Shown in pieces: positions 12,334-24,754 of a stretch of DNA of 64,000 nt. Positions within the stretch are counted from its first letter, which is position 1. Each line of letters opens with the position of its first letter. The notes beneath the pieces are model-generated. The model was not told the origin of the DNA. It saw only the letters and a program-made list of their open reading frames with translations, and searched no databases. Source of the DNA: Eucalyptus grandis. Its lineage: Eukaryota; Streptophyta; Magnoliopsida; Myrtales; Myrtaceae. The stretch lies in the NCBI RefSeq assembly GCF_016545825.1, contig NC_052619.1:74286115-74350114 (forward strand). The letters run 5' to 3'. Position numbers and translations under genes: made by a program.

Positions 12334-13768
12334 TTAGCCCTGCTTCCATGAACCCACCATTTCGGACAATGCTAAGAAGGAGGATCCGCCCTCAGTCCAA
12401 GCCGCGATGCCTCTTTCCTTCATCTCGGCGCTCCTCTCTCTCATATTCACCTCCATTATCAACTGCCTTACCCTTTTCTCCACTTCCTCTGCACTAACAA
12501 TGAATTCCACTTCTTTTCCTTTTTCATATGACCATATCGACTCGCTGATCGGCACCGCCAGCTTCATTTTCTCCACAAGGATGGCGGCATTCATGCGCTG
12601 CTCTGCATACAATGGCCAAGCCACCATCGGAACCCCAAAACTCACTGCTTCTAACACCGAGTTCCACCCACAATGAGTCACGAATCCCCCCCACTGATTC
12701 ATGCTTAAGTATGGCAGCTTGCGGTGCCCAAGACTTCATTACTAGACCCTTGTTCCGAGTCCTTTCCAAGAACCCTTGAGGCAGAAGGTGGTCTAAATCT
12801 GGCTTGGTTGCAATACTTGGAGGTGGATTTCTCACCACCCACAGGAACCGTTGCTCGCTTCTCTCCAACCCAAGAGCAATCTCCCTCACTTGCGCACTCG
12901 CAAATGCACCCCGACTGCCAAAACACAAGAAGACAACACTTCTTCTTGGCTGCAAGTCTAGCCAGGACAAACATTCATTGACAGGCATTGTTGATGCTTC
13001 CAGCGAAGCGACACTGCCAATAGTACGATCTTTTGCATCTGCTATCAGTGACCCAATACAATAGAGAGGTGGAGTCATGCCGTCTGGAACACAAACACCA
13101 TCTGCAACAGCCTTGACTGCATCTGGCTCAAGCAAGTTAAAGGTGTTAGCTATAAGCCGATGAAATTTGGGCAAAGATCGAGCAAAATCAAGGAAGTGAC
13201 GATAGGCGGAAGCATTGCGATCAAGTAATGGTTCAGGTAGGAGAGAGGCTCTCATGGTAGGAAGGCCCGGTAAGTGCAGGAGGGTGTCCTTCGAGTCTCC
13301 AAAGCTCTTGCTTGTCTGATCGTGGATGGCAGGCAACTGCAAGAAGAAAGAAAGAACAGAAGCACAAGAGGTGAAGTAACAGTAAGTTGGAATGTTGAGA
13401 AAATGATGTGGAACGTGGAAGGCTGAAGTTATAAGTGCGCGAACTGCGCAGTCAGCAGAGATGCTTTGGAGGGCATCTCGAACACCCATGATGTTGAGAC
13501 GCATAAATTCGAAAGCAGCATCTACTTGGTTTTGGAGGGACTCTGGTAAATGGACGGGAGGGAGATGGAAGAAGGAAATAGGAAGATTGGTCTCATAATA
13601 GATTCGATCGATGTAGGAGGTGATAGCGCTGGCCGTTGCTGGCATCGATGCAACCAAAACTGTGAGGGTGAATTGTGGGCGATGATGCAGAATCAGCTTC
13701 CCAAGCTCCACCATGGACACCATGTGGTGTAAAGCAGGGGCTGCATACAGTGCTATGGTTTCTTGCAT
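12334..13768 (-). pseudogene. UGT88-like UDP-glycosyltransferase, frameshifted in the PSPG box
   Basis: An intronless family 1 glycosyltransferase. The start ATG at 13768-13766 (MQETIALYAAPALHHMVSMV) fits the UGT88 N-terminus and keeps the catalytic-type histidine near residue 15. An in-frame ATG at 13924 would add an atypical extension. The reading frame breaks in the UDP-sugar PSPG box: [15 protein letters not shown] is in one frame, and [17 protein letters not shown] through the end (stop at 12334) is in the next. The break falls at seven C at 12686-12692 on the plus strand, where six would restore frame. Near residue 120 the sequence reads VRALITSAFH, so the stretch that normally carries the dyad Asp (IDFFC-like) looks deleted. 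UGT88 members glucosylate flavonoids and chalcones; the substrate is unknown. One lesion alone could be an assembly error; two suggest a decaying gene. Confidence 0.85.
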
Positions 13769-15985
13769 TCTTTTGGCGGAGGAAGGGAGGGGAGGAGGGG
13801 AAGATGGTGGTGTTGCGTTGAGGGAGAGGAGAGGATCGGGTGGGCGAAAGCCATCTAAGCAGTCTACCAAACAATTGAGAAGTCCAGTGGAATGGTCAAA
13901 AAAGCCAAACTCTGACCTTTCCACAGACTAAGAAAAGTAATCGCCAGGGTAAGCAGAAGACAAGGAAGAAATGAATATGTAAAAGAGAAAAAAAACTTCA
14001 ATTTTTGGAACTGATGCATAGTCTCGCGTAATAGCATGTCGAATAACATAACTGCCCTAAAAGCAGTCAACCTAAACAAACGAAGAGTTCAATAGAATGA
14101 AGCATATAAATCCTCAAGTATGAGACTGATACAAGTGGGCTTACCGCAGGAAGTCCACTCGAACATACACCTCTCTCCTCTGTCATCTTCGCTTTACTGA
14201 TATATATATATATAAGTAAATAATGGGACCGTGACTTATAAAGCACGCTGTCAGGTTTCTTCCGTTGATATTTTCCTTTTTATTCATATCAAAATTCAAG
14301 ATAGGCCACTTTTCTTCCTAGGAAAAGAAACTAAGGGTCTATTTGGCAATTTTTGTTTATGTTTCTATTCTCTGAAACACAAATTTTTTGTTCTTTTTGT
14401 TAGAGGAACAAAAACGCATTTATTTAGGACATGTTTGTTTGTATTTCTAGTCCGTGTTTATGAACACAATTTTTATTTTTTTTCTTAGGAAGAAAAAAAA
14501 AAAGTAAACGCATTTGTTTACGTTTTTGTTCCAAATCTATATTTTTGTTCCCGCAAACAAATTCGAAATAGAAACAAGAAATAAGAAAAACTTGTGTCTT
14601 ATTTCTCGGAACACTTACGATAAACAATTTTCTCTCCTATTTTTTTTTTCCTTTCTTTTTTTTTCTTCTTTTCTTTTTCTTTTTTTCTTTGGCCGGTCGC
14701 CGACTTTGGCCATGGCAGCAACCGCCCGCCGAGGGCCGGCGACCTCATCGGAGGGTCGCTGGCCTCGGGTGAGGCCGAGCATCGCCGGCCCTAGCGAGGC
14801 TTGGCCTCACCGAACCACCACCAGGTTAACGTCGCCTAGCGTTGGCCCAGCGAGGCCAAGCCTCGTCGGTGGCTGGACAAGCTCAGCCTCGCCGGTGGTG
14901 GGCAAGGCCGTCGGCCAAAAGTAAGTAAAAAAAAGAAAAAAAAAAATAAAATAAAAATATTAAAAAATTAAAAGAAACAAAAAAATTTATACAAGTTTAT
15001 CAAACGTGTTTTCGTTCTTTTCTATTCCGTGAACAAGTTTACCAAACACTTTCTTGTTCAAAATTGTTCTCCAAACCGAAATAATTTTTTCTATTTCTAT
15101 TCCTAAAACAATTTTTTAACATAAACGTTACCAAACACACTCTTATACTTTTTGTTCCTAGGAAACAAAAACAAGAAAGTAGAAAAACCTGTTTCTTGTT
15201 CGAGAATACTTCCAAGAAACACCTTTTTTTTTTTCTCATTTTTCTTCTTTTTTTTCTTTGGTCGGTTGTCCACCTCGGCCATGGCCAACGACAGGGCTAT
15301 CAAGGGCCAGCATTCTCACCGGAGTGTCGCGGCTCTCGGCGAGGCTCGGCCTTGCCTTGGTTTGGCGAGCTCGAGCTCACCCAGATCCGGCGAGACCAAG
15401 CTCACCTAGCCACCAGTGAGACTCGGCCTCGCCGAGCCACCGCTAGGGCGGCGTGCTCGTCCAGATTCGGCAAGGCCGAGCTCGCCCAACCACCGGCGAG
15501 GCTCAGCCTCGCAATGGCTAGGCGAGGCCACCGGCCCTCGTGAAAAAAAGAAAATAAAAGAAAAAGGAAAAATAAAATAAAAATATTAAAAAATTAAAAT
15601 AAACAAAAATTATATAAATTTACCAAAGTGTTTTTATTTTTTTCTATTTCAAGAATATAAATTTTGTGCAGTTACCAAACGCGTTCTTCTGTTTAAAAAT
15701 TGTTTTCCGAAACAGAAACGTTACGAAATGCGTCCTGAGAAGGAAAAAAAGTGGAAAAAAATCAGAAATCTCATTCCTCCAGTATTCAATGCAAAGTCAA
15801 CACAGCAGTTGAAAGTGAATAGTCATATATTCAGTCGAATATCCCCCCTTAAACCTGAATGCTCTCTGTACAATCATGTTGCAGCAGTTCTCTTCTTTCA
15901 CAACGCCTATTGGTAGGGTAGTAAACAAAATCAACTAATAGAATACAGTTATAAGCAAGACTACTAAAGCACCGCATGATACTGT
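13769..15985. other. Intergenic region between UGT and TOL, mostly repeat
   Basis: Upstream of the UGT start there is a plausible leader and promoter (13769-14230), including a TA-rich stretch near 14200-14217. About 14335-15745 is repetitive foldback-type DNA, described separately. Apparent reading frames at 14514-14924 and 15152-15543 lie in its GC-rich cores and are not supported as genes. Confidence 0.55.
14335..15745. repeat. Two tandem foldback-like repeat units with GC-rich cores
   Basis: Two related units of roughly 600-700 bases follow each other. Each has T/C-rich DNA, then a GC-rich core full of GGCGAGGC and GCCTCGCC words in both orientations (about 14690-14920 and 15260-15540), then A/G-rich DNA able to pair with the first tract. 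Both are flanked by related text such as TTACCAAACG. The left end (GTCTATTTGGCAA) resembles the inverted right end (GACGCATTTCGTAA). No target duplication could be recognised. Probably non-autonomous foldback or MITE-like elements. Confidence 0.55.
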
Positions 15986-18900
15986 TTAACTTTGGTCACT
16001 GGAGTTACTGTTCCCACTGTGAGAGCTGCTGCCATGAACGTTTTCCAATGACAGAAGCCTCATGTGGCCAGCCACAGCAGAACCAGCCACAGCAGAGCCA
16101 GCCAACTTGTTTTCCTTGAAAAACTTTTCCCTCTCAACGTGTTTTGCAGGTGGAGGCGGAATTGCGACAGGCAAAAGCTGCCCATTGCACTCAGATGGCT
16201 CAGTGCATGCAGGCTGTTTGCACGGGTGATATACTTGTTGTCTTGAATTTGAAGGTTCTAACAAGTCTAGAGTGTGGCTCCTCATAGAAATCCCTTCATC
16301 TTCAGGTCTCACACTAGTTTTTCCTTTCCGAATCCTGCCATATGTAGTGTTAGACTGGATGAATCAAAAAGATTATTTGGGCTGCATAATGTTGACAATA
16401 TTTTAAGGTTATCTCAACGTGAAAGAACCGACTCCTCAAACCAAACCAGCCAAGATCCAGGAAGCTCATTCTACCTACCACATTATATGCGCAGATGTAA
16501 GTGATTTTTCGAGTAAAGTACTGGCCAAAGAAATAAACAAACCTTCGGACAAGTTGTTGAGGCTCTTCTTCCTCATCTGCTTCACAATCTACATTACTTG
16601 CAGCCATCTCAGTTCTACCAGAAAGTAGTGCTTCATATCTGTCAAGTAGATTCTGAAGTTGCTCATTCAATTCAATTGCCTGAGAAACTGTTTTCTCGTC
16701 CCTGAAGAAGATGGACATAAAAAGGGAGGAGATCACTTCATTATTAATATTATACCTTTATTTGATAATTTAAGCTTTTAAATGAGTTGACAAATGGTTT
16801 CACAATTCTAGTGTTTCTATAAAGTACTATACAAAAATTTGGAGACTGTATTTACATTTACTAGTGATTTAGAAATCAGTGCAATAGTTATTTAGAAAAA
16901 AAATCAAAACAAAGTGAATCACTATCGTTGATTTTTATTTAGTTGACAATGCTCACTATAATTTATAATTGTTCTTCATTGTCTACTTTGTCTTTAATTT
17001 TTATGTGAAATTCAAGTTTCTTATTAACTTTGGTCTCGTGGCAATTCAAAATTATTAACACCCTTTAAAATGCTGCTCCCTATTTAGCAAAAAAAGTCTC
17101 TGTGTGAGAAAGGAAGTCCATATATGATTTAGGTGCCTTTTCTTTTCTTTTTTTCTTTTTTTAATTTTAAGAAATGCTTCAAATTGCATCAACTATAAAT
17201 TATCTTAAGGAAGATAAAAGGAAAAAGAGGAGTGCTGCCAAGAGAAGGCGTCCAATGCCATCTCCTCGCTACCCTCCCTTTGCAACAACTTCAAACTAAT
17301 ACATTTTAAAAATTTTTATCAATTCCATTTTTTTATAGCAAAATTCCAAAAAAGAATGCTATTTTCCCCCGCCAAGTATACTTTGTTTAACAGTAATTTC
17401 ACATGTACATTATTCAGATTGGATGGATCGACTTATTAATAAATAATAGTAAATAAAATGATTAATACATTTCATAAATAGATTGTTTCAAAAATTGCTA
17501 AATCTAGAGAAACTGGATTACATATGACCAAACAAAGAAAAAAAAAACTGCATTACTACTCTTTAACTATAAGGCAATTGATTCGTCACTAATTTTAGAC
17601 TAAAAATATTAGCCTACATGTGAGAGGAAATGTTAAGGAAAAGCTTTGAAAGCACTGCTCTAGAAGCTTTAAGTTGGCTGAGCTCACAAGTTATCATAGA
17701 TTTAATGTAGATAAATTTGACAGTGGCCATGATTTCTACTAAAATAAATGGTAGAGCAAGAGGGAAGTGTGAACGTTGAGTGACAGCATGGCCTAAAGAT
17801 TAATTAGCATTAGAGGATAAGATATTGCCTCTTGCCACCACTGGCTGTTATCAAACTTGGTACTTCTCAACAACTATACACAAAGTCGGCTTCTCCAATT
17901 ACAGTGAGAAGACTTTCCAAACAGGTTCACGTGATTACTATGGACTGCCTGTAAACTAGGCTGTGCCTTAGACTAAGGACAGCTAGTATTCCCCTTTACC
18001 ATTGTGAGTGGCACCTAAACTGCAAGGAGATGCACCGAGTGTTTTCCCAGCTATTAGTGCTCCACTAAATCAGTTATTCCATTGCAAAAGAGCTCATTTG
18101 TTGAGTGTGTAAAGTATCTTTTGTATCTACTGCCCAAGTGATTGACACAATGAATAGAACCAATCAAGGTAGAGATTTTTCCATATTTTAATTCAAACAG
18201 AATTTTAATGTCTTGTACAACATAATTTCTTTCAGGAGTAGAAAAAAGATTATTTCGCTTTCACCATGTAAGCTGTGTAACTATATATGAGATTCTCACT
18301 GAGTTATATGAGATTCTCACTATTCAGTGAGAGTGATCTGACGTATCTCAGATAAACCTGACAAATATGTGCTCACAGTCGTTAACATTGGAACTGGAGG
18401 AATGCTGACAAAACAAAGCTACAGAAAGCAGGAAAAGACCTTAACTGCGACTATTAGCTACTAGAATAAGATAAGCGAAACACACCAATTGAGGCAGAAA
18501 GGAGACCTCACCGAGATGATAGAACAAGATGCACCACTCTTTGTTTCTGGAAAGAGCACTGCTCAACAAGATCAAGGGTGAACTCATCTTTGGTGGCCTG
18601 CAAAAGCAACACAAGCAGTCAAGAGTCCACAGGAGGTTCTGTTTATAGAGGATAGAGAGAGAGAGTGTCTTACTTATTAGCCAAATCCCCAGCTACCTTA
18701 ATTTAAACACCAACGCTATTCACTAACCTTAGGTACTTTAGCAAAACTAATTAGTGATACTTCTACATATGCCTAATGGTATACCACTAATGTCTTTCCA
18801 CAATAAAAATGGCAACAAGAACTTAAAAAAAGACTCAGTATGAAGTCATTCCTCATGAGAATACTAATACTTCCTTGACTAGTAGGGATTGCAGAGCACT

Positions 18901-19464
18901 TATGAATAGAGTGAAATGTGCCATTGATTGACCTTCACGGATTAAGCTTCATTAATGATTGCAGAGACAGTGGGAAATCACACCATAGAATTTAAATATA
19001 GTCCGACTAACCATAGGATGTTGAGTTTGTTGACCATCAGCATTATCAAGGACCTCTCTCAAAACCTCCAATGCATTCCTAGCTTTCTGAATGATACTGT
19101 TAAAAAAAAAGGATGAAAAACTGTTAAGGATGCTACAAAGCCTCTTTTTCACTGCCCTGAAATCATATGCACTTCCCCTCCTCCCATATGGTACATAACT
19201 CTTTACATTAATAGGTGAAACTTACGAGCTGGTGGATAAAAATGCCAATATTTCCAGATATCTTTCAATAAATCATTATCACTCTCAGTCGATGATGGGT
19301 GTCTAGCTTTTCACTATGTTTTGTTGCTCAATTTTCCAACCCAGTGTTTTGACATTAACATGACTATTTCTGGATTGATATACCCAGAGCTTAAAAATCA
19401 TTTATTATCACGAGTCAGGTGTCCTAGGGTTCCGATGACTAGTATGTGGCTGCTCACTTACCTG

Positions 19465-19497
<33 letters not shown>

Positions 19498-22400
19498 AGG
19501 AGTCTATATTGCCAGAGGGGGATGAAAAGAGAATCTGATACTGAGGATGGCATCTAGCCAAGGGCAGCTTGTTGGCATTGGGGATGACAAGGATAGTTCG
19601 GACTGAATGCCTTCTCAACTGTTAAATTTTACCATGGCAAAAAGGCAGTTGATGGCCCTAAAACTTTTTGAATGAGTTACTGGTTAACCTCATTTAACCT
19701 GCACTACTCTTTTCCAGTCTGAGAGCAACAGGTATATTAGTGCGCATAATTTGCTAGCATAAAATATACTGAAGCCAAATGCCCATGACAAGATCCAGTT
19801 ATAAAGAGGATGCATAAGTAAGCTAACAAAAATAATTTCTCTTTACAGTGAATGGTTACCTAGATTCAGGAATGCACTGTACTTCTGGTTGCTGAGAAAG
19901 TCCACTCCCACTGGCATATGCTACCTCCTGATCAGACGCATTATTCTTATCTGCTTTTCTAGTAGAATTTGATGTTTCGTACACAATTCCTCGTACAGTA
20001 GATTGATCTGATGGTACACACGGTTGCTGCTGAGAAAACTCCTATACCCTTAAGTTATTCCATGAAACAAAGGCCAGAAACCTTTTGAAAAATATGTACC
20101 TGAATTGGACGATTCTGACAACTCTAAGGTGTGCCTCTGCTTGGAATTCTCTTCTTTTTCAGGCCTTGCACAAGCTTTTCCTCTCTGTGTCCTGCCATTT
20201 GTTTGAATTCTAAATTAATTATGCTCAATCACGAAGCCAGACAATATTTGAATGCCAAACTATTTATAATGTTCATTCTATCTCCACACAACATGACCAA
20301 CTCAAACTAAAACGGCCAGATGTTGAATAGTTTAGATTGTGTATGCATCATTTGAAAAAGATAGGAGTTACTTTTCAAGCCAGCCAGGGACATGGACAAA
20401 CCTTCGGAAAAGCTGTTGAGCTTCTTCTTCCTCCTCTGGTTTACAATCAGTATGATGTGCAGTTGTTCCAGTTCTAGCAGAAAGAAGAGCATCATGTCTT
20501 TCAAGTACCTTCTGGAGTTGTTCATTCAATTCAATTGCTTGAGAAACTACTTTTTCATCCCTGGACAAGATAGACAAGAAAACAAGGATCATTCAGCAGG
20601 TGTATGTCTTGCAGTTTTCAAAACCTAGACGCAGAACATGGGCTTAGACAAATGCTTTTGGAAGACAAAAATTATAAGATACCACAAGACTTGGCCTCAA
20701 AGATCATTATAATTGTGGGGTACTGATATCCCCTCTACATCAAATGGATGACAATGTGACACGCTTGTCATTCGTTTAAAACAATATGTAAGGTCAGCTG
20801 CAGGAGACTCGAGATTCCATATAATTTTAAACATGTTTACATTCTCATTATGCATCTTTCACCAGAGACTGATGGGCTGAAACTCAGACAAAGGCTACAG
20901 TGAACCCTTTTTCTGACAATCCCAATCAGTGGCATCAAAACAGATAAAAAAACTCATCTTGCTTTGCCAGAGACCCTTCCTCTTATCAAACTACTTCCAT
21001 TGCAAAACTCACTCTTCCTCAGTGAAGGGCACACATATTGTCAGATTAATCCAACAACTGAGCTGTTGCCGTTGCATCCGGACAATAAACTTTTGAGCCA
21101 ATAGTACATTAGAAAAATGCAGGCAACACCACCAATTCAAAGCAGAAAGTAACTGTTGACACTTTCAGACAATTAGCTATGTTGGTCAAATAAATTTAGA
21201 GTAATAATGCCTCACCTAGATGTTAGAATAAGATGCATTACTCCTTGTTTCTGGAAAGAGCATTGCTCCACAAGATCAAGGGTGAATTCATCCTTTGGAC
21301 CCTAAAGGAACAAGACAAGCAGCAAGTCAGAAATTGCCGTTCAATAGTTCCACAGAAGCATTTGGACACAGACTTTCCATGACTTAATCCTTTCGAGACA
21401 TTCAATGGGAAATGGAAGCAGATCTTACACATTTTCTAGTTTTTTCCATAAAAATTCAGACTTCTCCATCAGTTTACTTCGGAAGTAAGAACCCTCTAAT
21501 GCCTCCATGTAGTACACATAATGTCAGACTACATGTTATTATCCTAACTAGTGGGAGGACATTTTCTGCATGCTGGCATCTAGCCTTTTAACGGGGGGTA
21601 AAAGCATGATTCATTACCATGCCGGACATGGTACCACATTTACACTTCAACTTTCCAGAATTGTCATTCGCCATACATGCATGGCCATGCGCCACTAGAG
21701 AAAACCACAAAAATTCCAGTTACTATTTATTTTTGCATTCTCACTGCTTGTGACCAGACTACAAATTAGGTAGAGCAATCGAATTGTGGAAATATAAGTT
21801 AGCTTGTGCTTTACTAGTTCAGCAAAAATAAAAACTACACTGTTGAAAACTTTAAATGCTGGAGTACGAACTCATGCCTCATAAGGATAGTCAAACTTCC
21901 TTATCTGGTAGGGTTTATTGAAGATCTTAACAAAAAAGTTCATACCCAATATAACGCTTTCATGAACTGATCACTGTGCCAAAATAAGAGCATTTTTGAA
22001 TTAAACGAGGGGAAGGTCAACGAAAGGTTTAGATATGAGTCTGACTTACCAGAGCATGTTGAGTCTGTTGACCAGCGACTGTATTCATGACCTCTTTCAT
22101 AACCTCCAATGCATTCCTGGCCTTTTGAATAATACTGTATGGAGAAGACAAAAACTATTAGATCACATGATCTTAGAAAGAGGAAATTCCTCCTTCATAA
22201 GCCATATATATCTTTAGTGCATATTCTCTGCTAAATGATATGTATTTTACGAGTCATAGCCATCTTTTGCAAAAGCCAAGATATATCTATCAGCAAGCAT
22301 GGTGTTAAAAAATCTGCCAACAAGTCATAACCACGCTCAGCTACTTAGTTTATCAGATTGATTTATCCATAGAGCTGAACAATCTTGATTTATCAGAACT

Positions 22401-24754
22401 AGGGGTTTGGAGGTTCTACAAGGACTATAGACTGCATGGGCAAGCGTGAGGTATATTCAGCAATCTACTTTCTGGAAGACAGATAGAGTCTAAGGCTCAC
22501 GAGGATCCAGCCACTGGTTATCCCATTAATGGAGATTCACAAGAGATTTAAAGCTCCTGACCAACCAACTCACCTAGGAAAAAAAGGCTCGTAATAGGGT
22601 GCAAAGACTTCATGAATAGGTTACTATTTCATTCATTTAACCTTAGCAGTATTGCCACTCTGACTGTACCAAAGAGATATAAACTTGTGTCTGTATATTT
22701 GCCAGAAGATTTCCTTATCTATAAAAGAGATCCGTTAATCAAGGAGATGCATAAGCAGGTTATAAAGAACCTTTCCTTTTTTCCAGTAAATGCATACCTT
22801 GATTCGGGAATGCACTGTACTTCTGGTTGGTGTGGATGTCTATCAACTCTGGCAGAGGCCTCTTCCCGACTTGACATAATATTTTTCTCCACTTGTAAAG
22901 GAGAGGCTGATGGTGCAATCCCATTTACTCGTGTGGCAGATGGATCAGAAGGTGCAGATTCATGCCGTTGAGGAAACTGTATTCCTAAGCTCTGAGTTTT
23001 CCACAAAAAAGAAGGCAATAGATTTTGTGAAAAATATGGAAGTGCATTAGTTAAACAGTTAAATAATCTATTTGATAAAACCTAAAAGCTAGCAATACCG
23101 ATATCTTATCACTTATGAACAGTAAAGCACAACAAGCACACATTGTGGCAAGATCTCTTCCGAGAAATCAGTAGGAGTAGCCACAGCGAAATAATGCACA
23201 TAGGGAACAAGAAAAGGGAGAAAGATATACAACTAGAGAGAATCTCAAAAAAGAAGTAAATGTGAGCAGGAATAGGATGGATAAAGGGGAAATTAAAAAT
23301 TTTTAGAAAATAGAACCTATAAGAGAGAATCAAGGATATTTAACCGGAAGTGTGAGAACTTTGACACAGGGTTGATACTGCTCTTATACTGACTAGTTTT
23401 GATTGGCCAACTAATCTAAGAGCTTGAACATGTAGAGAACAAAGACAATTCACATCCAATTATTGTGATGGGCTTTTAAGCCCCATCTCTCCATTAAAAA
23501 TCTATACAAGCACCTTAAGCAAGAGACTTTGACACTAAAGCAACTTTAAACTGCGAGGTCTGGATGTTGTTGTCACAACTTTTATACATTAATAGATTGT
23601 GCAAAAGACCACTAGGATTTGACTTTGGGACAGAGAAAATAACTACTCCCCAAAAAAACAGACTTGTGAGCATCCCTTGAGACATTTAAACAAGGGAGGT
23701 CTATTTTAAGGTAAGGGGTCAGTGCCTCGAGATGGATCAGTTAATTTCACGTTTTAGATTATAGGCTCCATCTACTACTACTTAGATGCTTCAATATAAT
23801 GCATCTAGTCTTTTAAAGGGTTTAATAGTATGATCCATTACCATGTCAGAGATGAGACTGTTTTCTATACACCTAAATCGGCAGTGAAATCAAGACCAAA
23901 TGTCAGGCAGTCTCATTACTACTGAGTTCCAAGTTGGTCCAGATATGTATTGCATAAAACGAATTCGGAAGAAAAGAGTCTAGGAGGTGAACAGAGTTCA
24001 AGATCATACTTACCATCAATTCCTGATATGCAGAAAAATATTGAGGGAAATTCCCCGAAGCGCCCCCAAGGGAGGATTGTGTTGCCTCTAGCAGATGAAA
24101 TATCCTCTCTTGTATGGAGAAATCAGTCTGCAGTGTAACTTTCATGAAGTAAATAATAGCAGCGAAACTATACGACGAAGCGATGTGATTTTACTTGAAC
24201 ATTGAGACCCACACCTTTGTCTTCACCATCTTTACAAGAATGGGAAGAATTCCAGATTCGATCACTTGCTTATGAATATATTCACCAACGTTGTTCATCA
24301 GCATCTCCAATAACTGCACAGTTAGAACTGCAGTGAATCACCAGCGTGCGGCTAGCGAGATGCGGAGATACTAGCAGTTTACTCATAACGGTTCAAGTAA
24401 GAATCTTTCGAAACGTTCTGTCCTTACCGTAATTGAATACAGCTGCGAATGGGGGCTTTTACCTCCCAACTTTTTTTAATTGCTTTCACGACATCTTTCG
24501 CAGCCCTGCGCGGTCGGATGAGCAAAGTCACGTTACTCGAATCGACAAGAGACACCCAACATTCTTATCGATGACTAAAACACGATGAGCAGCCGACACC
24601 ACATCGTATCATCATCGGAGAGAGAAGCTAAAAGCAGCACTCGGCAGATGTACCTCTGATCACGCGCCACTAGTTCGCAGATCTGGATGTTCTTGGCCCA
24701 ATCCGTCTCCCCCAATTTATCGCTCGTCGCAGCATTGACGAGCTCAGCCGCCAT
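15986..24754 (-). CDS. TOL: TOM1-like (TOL) VHS-GAT protein with duplicated GAT exons
   Basis: VHS-domain exons: 24754-24654 (start [14 protein letters not shown]), 24505-24428, 24313-24215 and 24127-24014. GAT module A: 22991-22798, 22134-22050, 21301-21216, 20560-20402, 20191-20100. GAT module B: a degenerate copy ending at 19860, then 19096-19012, 18597-18512, 16701-16543 and last exon 16334-15986 with [18 protein letters not shown] proteins are plant ubiquitin-binding ESCRT-0 substitutes that sort membrane cargo to the vacuole. Corresponding exons of A and B have identical lengths (85, 86, 159), so this is a segmental duplication. The second exon is one base short in an A-run (seven A; eight would give [17 protein letters not shown] and fit the family). 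Exon choice in the transcript is unknown; A-to-last-exon or A-plus-B joining would both keep frame. Confidence 0.85.
18513..24013 (-). repeat. Tandem duplication of the GAT-encoding exon block in TOL
   Basis: Block A (about 22991-20100) and block B (about 20031-16334) encode the same series: a linker ending PEVQCIPES, then [28 protein letters not shown], [16 protein letters not shown], then a linker with ARPE or VRPE. The first linker exon of B has lost its acceptor AG and contains a TAG in the homologous frame, while the other B exons are intact. Divergence in introns and coding shows the duplication is not very recent. Limits given are approximate and cover the central part of both blocks. 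Confidence 0.8.
19464..19491. repeat. GA microsatellite in a TOL intron
   Basis: A simple GA repeat lies between duplicated GAT blocks A and B, within the intron that follows exon copy X2. It has no evident function. Confidence 0.8.

Noticed and set aside
13769..13924. Extended UGT start at 13924
   Set aside because: The extension is unlike any UGT N-terminus, whereas MQETIALY at 13768 matches the UGT88 start position and spacing to the conserved His.
14514..15543. Ala/Arg-rich frames within the 14-15 kb repeats
   Set aside because: They lie in GC-rich foldback cores, have no homologous family features and are flanked by long T and A tracts.
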